A stretch of DNA of 64,000 bases from Melampsora larici-populina 98AG31 (lineage: Eukaryota; Basidiomycota; Pucciniomycetes; Pucciniales; Melampsoraceae). Positions 10,983 to 21,232 of this stretch are shown one piece after another. Under the pieces are notes generated by a model, which was given only the letters and a program-made list of their open reading frames with translations, was not told where the DNA came from and ran no database searches. The stretch spans positions 531,958-595,957 of the forward strand of contig NW_006768785.1 of assembly GCF_000204055.1 (NCBI RefSeq), read 5' to 3'. Positions within the stretch are counted from its first letter, which is position 1. Every line of letters begins with the position of its first letter. Both the position numbers and the translations under genes were made by a program.

Positions 10983-12953
10983 TTATTTGGATACAGGACT
11001 GTCGTTGTTGCATGAATCAGGAATGGGTTGAGAAATTTCATTGTCTTTGCTATCAGATGAACCATATTGATGTGGCTTCCAGCTAAAAGCTTCCTGAAAA
11101 CTCTGTGATGAGCCTCTATCTTGGTGTGAGGAATATCCAAGTTGTCCTGTAGGTCGCCTCCAGTGATTCAACTTTACCTTCAAGTATGCTTATTTCTCTC
11201 TTGGCTTGTTCAAGAAGGCCCGTATGTTGAGAAATTACTTCAGCTGAAAAGAGGGTGTGAGTCAGCCAATTGATGTTTTTAAGTTTGTGTATGAAAACCG
11301 AGCTACCGTTTGATTGTGATTGTTGGACTTCTTGAAAAGGACTGTTACTAGCCTTTCTCTTGATGTTCTTGATGGAACTTTCCAGATGAGCCAAGCGTTC
11401 CTCCAAAGTTTTCACTGGATGAAAGAGGTTATGGAAAGATAAGTATCAGACAAATGAGGATAGTTTGATTACGTGCAGACCTCTCTGTTCCCTTTGCCGC
11501 CTCCTCTTGGAACACATCCACACCGGTTTTCTTGTTGGAGGAAGAATGTGGTTCATCCATTCTGATTACTGAAATGTCTTGCCCAAAGACTGGACATAGC
11601 AGAGGTGAATTCAGCATTTACAATGTCAAACAAAGAGAGAGATCAATGACATACCAAGATTTCCCATTTCAAATATCTTGGTATCAAAAAACTGAATGAG
11701 ATCCAGTTCTTCGGCAGGTTGATCTTGGTTCGTTTTCTCAATGTTTGGTGTAGAGATTGATATCTTTGACTTCGCAGAGTGATTGGCTGTGGAAGTGGTG
11801 GCCAAAGGCTTCTTCAATGTTTTTTCAGGGACAATTTTTGTATCAATGATAGGTTCAAACAGATTCATTTCTTTGGGAAGATGATCTTGCTTCGGTTTCT
11901 TGATTATTGGTGTGGAGGTGGATCTTTTCACTTGGCCATATGATTGGCGGTGGAAGTGGTGGCCAGAGTTTTTTTTATATTCTTTTCGGGAATGATCGAG
12001 GGAACACTTGGCAAAAGGGTATAATTGGAGGCTCCATTCGTATCAACAATGGGTTCAAAGATCACCTGTTTGAGATTCTCGAGCTCCATATTTTCATCCT
12101 CATTGCTAAGACTTGAGATTGAAGAGAACTGAGGTGATTGAGGAAGACCACCAAGCCACTCGGAAACACCTGGTTTAAGGTTCCAGCCTGACGAGTTTTG
12201 GTGTTTTTGGATCTTGGTTTGTTGATCAACTGCAAATTAAGACATGAGATAGAAAGGTAGGTCTGAGAGCTAAATCAAGTCAGTAAAAATACTTGACAGT
12301 TGGCTTACTTTTTGCTCCATTCTCATTTTTGAACCTTCACCGAGTTGACTCGCCTCCACCTCAAACTCCACCTTGATTTGCTTAGAGGAGATATATCCTT
12401 ATTGAGACAATACAATAAACATGTACTTGATCAATATATTTATGACTTGATAACAAAAGATCGGAAAATGGCTCACCAAGAGAAAGGACACGTTTGTCCA
12501 GTTTGGGAACTTCCAAATTGTGGGACGCAGGACGCTTTGACATGCGTTCACCTGTATGGAATTCCTTAACTACCGTGGGAGAGGAAACTCAAAGATTTTC
12601 TAGAGTGGGATAAGCGTGATTGGCAAGCGCAGATGAAGGAGCCGCTGGTTCTGACAGGCCAAAGACTGACACCATATAAAAGATAGAAAAATTAAAATGT
12701 TGTTGCACGAAGAGCAAAGAACAAGAGCTTTCGGCCTAACTGGAATATGATATAAAAAGGGAGAGGCATTGAACTTACGGTGAGGTTGTACGTCTCTGAC
12801 AATCTTAGCCACCTCTGCTTTTTTAGCCCCGGATTTGATAGGAGTCATGGGGTGATTGATTCGAAGCCAGTCAAGCATGATCTGTTTGTTGACGGACAGG
12901 TTGCTGGGATTTAGTGTGCTTTCTATGCTACATCGACCAGTAGTTTCAGACAT
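10983..12953 (-). CDS. Hypothetical multi-exon protein with SAP-like start, internal repeats and coiled coil
   Basis: The start at 12953 reads MSETTGRCSIESTLNPSNLS, then QIMLDWLRINHPMTPIKSGA and KKAEVAKIVRDVQPH, a SAP/HeH-like helix-turn-helix pattern of the sort used for DNA binding. A clean GTAAGT donor follows at about 12780 with a GTGTCAG acceptor at about 12670. The middle (12100-11640) repeats a unit containing FEPI.DT, PEK..KK.LATTSTANH.AK and STP.I.K..QD two to three times. The end (11415-10983) has LEERLAHLESSIKNIKRK and LLEQAKREISILEGKVESLE, both coiled-coil-like. Function unknown; the complete exon model is not resolved. Confidence 0.45.
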
Positions 12954-15900
12954 GGTAATGATGTTAACGGATGAGATGCAGAAGAATTCAAAGGTAAGAT
13001 AAGAGAAAGAGTTCCGTAAATCAAGAAAAATGTGTAACAGAAGAAATGGGGTCTCAGCGGCTGAATCAAGCTAAAAGATGATCGAATCTTGAAGGTTTAT
13101 AGAGGTGTGTCAAACAAGAACGAAAATCGACAAAGACAAAAGTTGTGAAGCAGGAATGAAAGAAAAATCATCAAGTGGTTGACAGTATAAGTAGAGATTT
13201 TGCTGTACATATACATACGTATTGCAGGTGCCATTGTGCACATTACTTGCTTAGTGAGCTGAGCTAGGCTGAGCTATTGAGCTTTTCACTGCTCAAAAGA
13301 ACCAGAGATTCCTTTTCTTTCCTTTCTAACTAATAAAACTACGACTTTCTGCAACGGTTGCTTAATTTAAGCTCTGATTCTGCTCCTCAGTTGACTACTT
13401 CTCCTTCCTTCCATGCCACGCTTTCAGACTGGCCCCAAGCCCTGACAGCCAAATTGGACCAACCCTGATGCCTATTAACACACGGCGTCCCAAAGCAACA
13501 CACAAGCCTATCCCCATCCCATCTGCTTCCTCACCTTCCTGACCAAGGCCTAAGCCATCCATCTCCCTTGCGACTCCGAGTGCCAATCAACCACTACCAC
13601 ACCAACAATTCAACTCCATAGCCTGCTTCCTCTTCGCGACAGCCAATTCTCAGTGCCAAGGCCTTACTGTGTATAAACACAAACAGATACCAGATGTGAT
13701 GCTTAGAGCAGGTGCGTTGTTTGCTCAATCCTTAGCTATGATCATAACAAAATCATTCATGAGAACTTCACCCTGCTCTTGCAACCAATACTCATCAAGA
13801 AACACCACTTTTTTAAACAAAATCAATTTGGGCAACAAACCTTTGACCTATGACAAATCCCTAAAAGACAATCAATTGTAGAAGAAGTTTCAAATTCCAA
13901 ATTACAACCATCAAAAAACAATAAACGGAATCAAATATTTTTTAGGAATTGAAACTTCCCAAAGCATCAAATGATTTTTTCAAATCTTTTGTCAATTTTA
14001 TCAAAATGAAATAAGATTGTTTTCTAAGGGTTGATATATCACTCGATTTATGCTTGTGCTGTGATGACCCGTATTGCTGTTTGCTTCACTGCAGTGGCAT
14101 GCGGTTGATTTCAATGGGTATCAGAGCTAACATATCTATCTAACAGGCATTTGCGTTCCAATTGGATTACCACCTCTCATGGTTTTTGTTATAACAATCT
14201 TCAACGAAGAAACCGCGATAACAATTTCCTTGGATCGAGTTTTACCCAGCAACGAGTCTGATCATTGGGACCTTTACTCAGATTTCCACATATGCTCTTG
14301 CCTGCTCTTGATTATGGAATTCAACTTGCTCCACTGACTATTCTGTCCTCCGTTTCTATTGTTAACACTACATTCTCAGAAAACCCTTTAGAATCATTGA
14401 CCTCAAGGACTCCAATGACCCTCATGAGTTATCCTACGTCCAACACTCCTTTTCATCAATTAACAGCCTATTTGGACAATCTGTAGAGTCACCCATGGTA
14501 ATATAACTAAGTGGTCATCATCTCACAAGTGTTTATCTTCATCGCTTGATCTCAAGATTGGTTCTTTTTAGAGCAACCTTCATTTGCACCTATTGGTACA
14601 TTTGTCATTGCACAGACTCTCACATCCTTCAGCATGCTTTGGTAATCTTGAGTTTTCAAGTGTTCAAGGTATTCCCGTATGGGTCAACGTCCCACATCAA
14701 CTCCTCTTAGTCCCAGCTCAGCTCAGCAACATCACCCTGCTTCCCATCCCCGCTGTCGACTCAGTGACCCTTCGCGTCAGAGCCATCCACATCTCTTCGT
14801 CTCCAGCCATTTGCTCCAAGTCTAACCAGCCTACAATACTGCAACACTTGCCCCAATGATATTGAAGACCCGACGCTTTGACGAAAAAGCCATGGCAGCC
14901 CCCACTACAACGTGCCATGCCAACTCTCCCTATTTGCTGAAGCTGAGAAATGGTACGCCTGGACGATTACAACTTCAACTCAATCGGAACCCGATTTCAT
15001 CATCAGAATTCTATCAAACGAAAAAACCTCAATAAATCAACTTCAAGTCTTCAAGCTTCTAAACAAAGAAATCAACATCAAATCACAATCAAAGTATGTC
15101 AATTGATCAAGCGTAACATTGGATATGAGTGGCACCATTGCTTTCAACCATCATTATAAGATGATGAGGCCTACTCGAACTTCAATAAGATGCTAAAAAA
15201 TCAATCGCAGTTTCTATAATTCAAAGTTTTACGCGATTTGTGATTGAGATCAAGGTGTTTCAACAGTATCAGTCCTTGGGTTGGTTATGAAAGCCATGTT
15301 ATGCGAATAAGCATACCACGTGCAGTTAAGATGGTTGGTGATCAGATTCCGTGATATTATCCACCCAAATGATTGTAAATGTCATGAATCACTGAAATAA
15401 ATAGCACATTTCAAATCCAAAAAGTAAGTCATTAACCAGATGAAGGGAAGTCGCTTTCCAATGTTTCCAGATAACAAGGGCAGCCCAGGGTGTGAGAAAG
15501 GTGATCTGATATTCAACTCCATCCAGTATATCAACAGCCTGGGTCAATATCAGGTATCAGGCAATCCAACAATGAACTCGAAACAGCTTATGCTAGGTCC
15601 GATTGCTTGGATTGTAAAGGCCTTTTATATATATCACTCTCTGCTTTGATATATTTCATCAAATCTTTGGATTGCTCTTCCATTCATTATTTCTTCAAAA
15701 AATCAATAGAAAGTCAATCATTCTCTTCGACTTTGTACAATTCAAGAAAGCAAGTTACATACCAAGGTGGATGAAACTTTTACTTCAAATTACTTGAGAA
15801 CACTGTTGACCAGTTATCTAATAAATTATTTATTTCTTTGGCACTGGTAAAACAATTAAGATTTCAAAATCAATATTAACTCTTAGGAAAATTTTCCTAT

Positions 15901-16249
15901 TTATTTTATGTGTTGCAATCAGAAGATGTAGAATCAAGAGAGATTCCAAGAATTTGAATCCAAGTAGATATAGAGTGTCCATGTATTTTTTGGACATCAC
16001 TTCCACTTCTTCATTTCAAACTTATTCAGTTCCATCCACCGCTAAATCATCAAATGAAAGAGGACAACTTAACTTACCTTCTTGTGTTGATCAAGGAGCT
16101 GAACATCCAGTCTGTTTATTATCTGAATCACAAACCTTGAGGTTATTCAGGCAAAGAGGATCTGTAGTTATTTCAAGGATCAATTCCTTACATTTGATCT
16201 ATTCTACTTTGATTTTCTCAGGATGATTTATTATATACTTTCAGTTGAT
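12954..16249. other. Degenerate DNA, no gene recognised
   Basis: Several short plus-strand frames (14265-14486, 14584-14859, 15954-16226) show no domain I can name and are interrupted by stops. The stretch 13380-13660 is rich in proline codons without a clear start or end. The region is best regarded as decayed repeats or gene relics. Confidence 0.45.
14115..14127 (+). other. Possible retrotransposon primer-binding site relic
   Basis: TGGGTATCAGAGC resembles the initiator-methionine primer-binding site TGGTATCAGAGC with one extra G, and is preceded by a CA that could end an LTR. No second LTR or gag was found, so this may be chance or the remnant of a copia-type element. Confidence 0.25.
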
Positions 16250-16520
16250 TTCTTTTCGAACCGCTTGGATTGATCAATCAATTCAAATGGAGAAATTTGA
16301 CCACAGCAGAAAAGTATTCCAGAGCTGTTTTATGGTCTCATATAGGTGAAAAGATGGGGATCAAATATGTAACTGAAACTCCTGAAGCATTATCAAATTT
16401 GTTAAAAGTTTAAAAATTGAGAGCTGTAGTCTTTGTGGAATCGAATGTTTCATTAGGTGAAGCTACTATAAACTGATCAGCTAGACCTTATCCTATATTC
16501 CTCAACTAATAAAAAACAGG
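16250..16520 (+). pseudogene. Unrecognised gene relic
   Basis: The plus strand reads FKWRNLTTAEKYSRAVLWSH then IGEKMGIKYVTETPEALSNLLKV, stop, KLRAVVFVESNVSLGEATIN, stop. Composition and hydrophobic pattern look protein-like across the stops, so this is likely a decayed exon. I could not assign the family. Confidence 0.35.
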
Positions 16521-17329
16521 TAAGTATTTGAAATTGAATCAATCAAGACTTAAAGTGATTTGGATCTGACACATGAAATGGGTTCAGTGAGATTTCTTCT
16601 GTTTCTGTTTTTCTCTTGTGATAAAATGGTGTAGTGGATGAGCAAGTGAAGGTGGTTTGGGATGATTAATGAAGACATGACCTCAAGAAGCCATGAATTA
16701 TTCCAAAGTGTAAAAAATGGTCAAGACTGGTTTTGAAGAGCATGTCCACTTCAGAAGCTGCACTTCAAAACTTCTTGGCTGAAGATGTGCGGGAAGAGGT
16801 GGGGAGACCATGTTACTTTGGATCACAGGTGTGGCAGGGTAGATCAGCCAAAGAAGCGCCAGACCATTCTGATTATGCATCTAGCCTCTCAATTCAAGGC
16901 AAACTCATCAAGGACTCATGATACAAAAATATTAAAGTCATTGTTAGGTAAGCCAGCTTTAATCTCATCCCTGGATGTGAACATGAAAAGATGTTTTATT
17001 CAGACTTAGAGCTACTATACTCAATCCTGCCCTTCCCCTAATTTGGTATCTTGCATAAGTGTGATTCCTCTTTACAATAAACTGGTCAAATGTGCTTATA
17101 CACTTCAACCTGATCAAGCTTGCATCTTAGCAAGTGGATCTTGGTATACATCTGCTCCTTTGAATTCTTACATAAACAAACTTTACACCTTCTCATTCAA
17201 ATCCAATCGAGAAACAAAACAGCACCTCATATCAAATTAATCATATTCCTTGCACCAATGCATAACATACACACGGATGTTGTTCATACACCTTCAGGTA
17301 CGACATGAGAAATTTGTCAAACACATTTA

Positions 17330-17890
17330 GCATCCATGATTTGAGATGCAGCAGAGGGGTATAACTCTACACTTTTGGCATGTGGAGCCACAGGAAGTGG
17401 GAAATTCATTCAATGATTGGGAGTGAAAAAGAAATTGCAATCAAACCTGGAGCAATAAATTCAGTACTTGATTTCACTGGACAAGATCAAGAAAAATTAC
17501 ATGTGATTAGAGTTTCATATTTAAAATTTATAATGAAAAATTGGTGAATTTCCAATTGATCAACAACCAGATCCAATGCCTAAGATATATGAAGAGTGTC
17601 AAGGTAGGATGTTTGTGAGATGATTGGTCTCTACACCTTTGCTGGTGTAGAAGATGCAATGATATATTGTTTTGTTGGAATCAAGGCAAAAGACTTAAAC
17701 AACTGAATGAAATCAAGGTGCACTAGAGCTGGTGCAATACTTTCTTTTGTAATTGAAAGTAGACCAGGGATTTGTCAGCTTGGATTTCCTACTACTTCAA
17801 ATGTGACCAGGGAAGCTACACTCAATAACAACACATCACACTTTGAATGGTGTGCAATAGATAAGTTGAGCAATGATAGGTGATCAGAGG
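17330..17890 (+). pseudogene. Kinesin motor-domain relic
   Basis: The plus strand reads GYNSTLLACGATGSGKF, the kinesin P-loop region (family GYNGT..AYGQTGSGKT), but the Thr after GK is Phe and a stop follows. Then come KPGAINSVLDFTGQDQEKLH and VIRVSYLKF, matching the PRAI..IF and VRVSYLEIYNE blocks. Downstream (17705-17870) KSRCTRAGAILSFVIESR matches the SSRSHTIF...IESR switch I block. Frames shift and stops intervene, so this is a fragment, probably of a CENP-E-like or other host kinesin copied into repeat DNA. Confidence 0.6.
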
Positions 17891-18268
17891 TGTGTAATGG
17901 GCGGCCAGGTCGAGTCTAGTACAGGCATGTGCTTTGCCTCTATGATACAGGGAGGACATGGAGGTTTTGATACTTAAATGACCAAGGGGTGGCGCAGCCG
18001 CCCAGGACCTCGTTACAAATTATATGATGACATCCTAATTGAGCTCGGAGACACTGTTATTTGCCTTTATCATATCTCGTCTTACAGTTTCTGATTGATT
18101 GGGTCCCTTTGCGTCCATTCAGGTTTATGAGCCAAATCCTTGGTTTTCCACATGGAACTGTTACGAATCAAGATCGACATTCAGGAATCACCATCGACAA
18201 TGACAGTATATGTATGTAGCAACCAAATGATGATACCATTGTCAAAGCACATCACAACCAAACATTCC

Positions 18269-18438
18269 TACGGAATACATACAGGGCCATCCTGACACAA
18301 GGGCATTACAGGGCAGATATGTACTTTTTTTCTATTCCAAATTCAGCCGTGCACCAATCCATGTACACCATGGCCAGTCTGACACACAAAACCAGAATTT
18401 TGAATCACTCAAAACTTGACTGTCAGTATGGCCCTTCA
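18269..18438 (+). repeat. E1 left terminal inverted repeat
   Basis: This 170-bp arm is the reverse complement of 27354-27523 with only a few substitutions and two compensating 1-bp indels. It contains the motif GGCCA..CTGACA twice in one orientation (near the tip and mid-arm) and once inverted near its inner end, a likely array of transposase-binding sites (inference). Confidence 0.9.
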
Positions 18439-18734
18439 GTGTATCTATGCCATCCTTAAAGGTCCAGACTGACAAAACTTTCAGCCAAGTTAAAACTCCC
18501 ATACATAAATACCTTTTTATACGAAAACCCTTGCCACCCTTGCACATCACCGACACTTAGGGCTATCATAGTGTATAGCCTGTCTCCTTTCCATTTTGTA
18601 TCGGTTACACATAAGCACTTCATTGAAATTCTTCTGACTACTCTACTCACCTTCACATCATCACCTTGCATTGTTGCTCGACACAACTTTGAATCAATTT
18701 AATTCAACTACATTCTCCCGAATCACATTTGATC

Positions 18735-20297
18735 ATGCCAACCTACCTCAAAAAAGATTTACTGAATCAAGTCCTAACCAATGGTTTTGAAAACAATCTC
18801 AGCATTAAAAACATCCAAGAAAATCTTCAATGCATCCACAACATCACCATATCAGAGAGGACAATCTTTCGGTATAACAAGAAATGGAATTTGAAAAAAT
18901 CTGATGCTGCTCCACCAAAACCAGACATCTCAATCACATTCGATGCAATCTCTAAACATTATCATGAAGGCAAGAGTAACAGTGAGATCTTGATTGCGCT
19001 GCAAAATCAGGATCAAATCGAGATTGGCAAACGAACACTTAGACGACACATGAAAAAAATGAACCTGACTCGCAAGCTCGATGATATTCAAAAGGAACTT
19101 TATACAGTTGAGGAGATGAAAGATATTATCAGAGAAATTCAACAGGAGAACCATGAAAACACTGGTATTCGATCATTGAAGTCATTGTTACTTAGTGAAC
19201 ACAAGATTCACATACACAGGTACTTGACTCTTTTTTCCAATTATCACATTCAGATGTGCTTACTGACCATTTCTATCATTTTCAGAGAACGGCTTGCTGA
19301 GATCCTCAGACAAATCGATCCTGAAGGAGTTCAAAATCGCCGAAAACGAGCTCTTGTCCGTCGGACATTTCGATGTCCTGGTCCCAATTATATATGGTCG
19401 GCTGATGGACACGACAAGCTACAAAAGTGGGGCCTACGGATTTATGGGTTCATTGATGCATGGTCACGCCGAATACTTGGTCTCTTTGTACATGTTACTA
19501 ATAGTGACCCTCGGCATATCGACATTTATTATCTTGAGATGGTCAAGCGCTATAAGGGTATTCCTCAATATCTTCATACCGATCATGGAACTGAAACAGG
19601 CGACATGGCTGCCAGTCATTCAACACTTGCATTTATTTATGCCGGTTTAAACGAGGCCGAAGCACTCAAGAGACACAAACACAGCAAGTCTGTTCATAAC
19701 CAGAAGATCGAGTGTTTCTGGGGTCAATTATGTCGCCATCATACCCGAGGAATCATTGACGGGTTCTATAAGATGATGGAGCAGGGCAAGTATGATCCTC
19801 TCAAACCACTTGACCGGTCAGTTCTTTTGATTCTAACATTCAATCAGCCCTTTTTGAACTAACTTCCGTTTTTATACAGGCTTCTATTTCTTTATTTATT
19901 CATACCCTTCATGCAGACCCACTTGAACAAATTCAGTAAGCAATACAACACTTACAGAAGACAAAAGGATCCCCAAACTGTGCTTCCCAGTGGCACCAGT
20001 GCAGACTTTTGCTATCAGAACCCACAGGAAATGTTTGGTGAAACCGATCAATTAATTCCAGTACCTTCAGATGAAATCGATAAACAATTCGCTGAGAAAT
20101 ATCCTGATATACAAAGTCTCTTTTCATATACTCCATCCTGGTTGTCCATAATTGCTGATGCAACAATGATCACCTTAAATCTGCATCATGATCGGCTCAA
20201 GTTTGTAAACATTAATCAAGCATTCTCCTTGATGAAACATGCATTGATTGCTCAGGATTGGAGTGGGACACCCTTCGAGGGACTAGAATTTATTTGA
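18735..20297 (+). CDS. Integrase-type (rve-like) DDE transposase of E1, apparently intact
   Basis: Three exons fit one open frame: 18735-19219, 19286-19816 and 19880-20297, with GT-AG introns of 66 and 63 bp, giving 477 residues. The start MPTYLKKDLLNQ is the first ATG of the frame. Residues 1-150 hold helix-turn-helix-like segments (SERTIFRYNKKW and KRTLRRHMKKMNL). The catalytic core follows: WSADGHDKL (Asp about 202), LHTDHGTET (Asp about 261) and QKIECFWGQL (Glu about 304), giving D-58-D-42-E. The core type is that of fungal integrase-like transposases, which cut and join the element ends in the nucleus. The C-terminal third (LPSGTSADFCYQNPQEMFG) is shared with the E2 copy. It is the only transposase in the window with all three acidic residues and no internal stop. 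Confidence 0.88.
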
Positions 20298-20536
20298 AGT
20301 CATTAATTAATTTTTTTGTATTTCCTTTTATCAAAATTATAAACCTGAAGCCAGTTCAACAGTGGCCGAATCAGAAATAGGTAAAACTTGAGATTTTTTT
20401 GTTAGTGTATGAAAGTAAAATATTCTCATTCAAATTCAATCCCATCACAGATATATCTATCAAATGCATAGATAGTATTAGTCATTCACCATGAACATCA
20501 TTGCCAATGAAATATGATCATTCAACCAAGCATTGA

Positions 20537-20963
20537 GTTGATTTAAAAAAAGTTGTTTTATGGTAACCCAATCCAACAAAAATATAAGCTAATACAATGT
20601 GAACTCTAATGATGGACAAATAAACTACATATGAACAAGGGTGTGGAGGTGTCAGCTATCTGTCAGCGCAACCACTGTTCACCCAGATTCGAAGGATACT
20701 CCTGAGTCTGCGGCAGTGAACAACATCCAGCCTGTAATGTGTTTCATATCATGAATATGACTGTAGTGAGTTCAAACCCAGGGTGGGAAAGGATTATGAC
20801 CAATTTGTGAAATTATGATTTCTGATCCAAATCATATAATGATGATCATCTCTATGAGACAAAAGCTTTGAAGAATGCAGTAAATTGAATCTGAAATGTT
20901 CCACATATATAATTGATAATTCTTTCCAAACTTGTTTGATCAATAAATTTTATGTACACATGA
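20537..20963 (+). repeat. Left arm of 427-bp inverted repeat around the TET/JBP-like gene
   Basis: Begins GTTGATTTAAAAAAAG and ends TATGTACACATGA. It matches the reverse complement of 24201-24627 without indels and with about five mismatches (roughly 99% identity). No clear target duplication flanks the pair. Confidence 0.92.
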
Positions 20964-21072
20964 TTGGTTAGTCAATCTTATGACATAAACTATAATTGAC
21001 AATTCTTTCCAAACTTTTTTGATCAATAAATTTTATGTACACATGATAGGTTAGTCAATCTTATTACATAAA
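20911..21072. repeat. 79-bp tandem duplication at the inner end of the left arm
   Basis: 20911-20989 and 20994-21072 are direct copies with only a few differences, both running from AATTGA(T/C)AATTC to CATAAA. Only the first is mirrored in the right arm, so the second copy arose on this side alone. Confidence 0.85.
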
Positions 21073-21232
21073 TACTTCATTGATTGGGTACTCAATTTTG
21101 ATAGTCTATATCCAGGGACTGTATACTTTCTGGTATTATCTTTTGGTTTCATTTCTTATCATTCTCCAAGGGATTTATCCCAACTTGTTTCTTTTTATTT
21201 TCCTCTTACTATTATCAATCATTAGTCCCATC

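Noticed and set aside
13395..13586. Minus-strand Gly-rich frame as a gene
   Set aside because: Low-complexity antisense of a Pro-rich stretch with no domain or splice support.
20780..20810. GAGTTCAAACCC in the 427-bp arm resembles a tRNA B box
   Set aside because: No convincing A box at the right distance and no tRNA fold or SINE tail seen.
21080..21232. Hydrophobic extension that could be a signal or membrane segment of the dioxygenase
   Set aside because: It begins just after the repeat arm, has AT-rich leader-like composition, and ATG codons at 21233/21236 are better starts.
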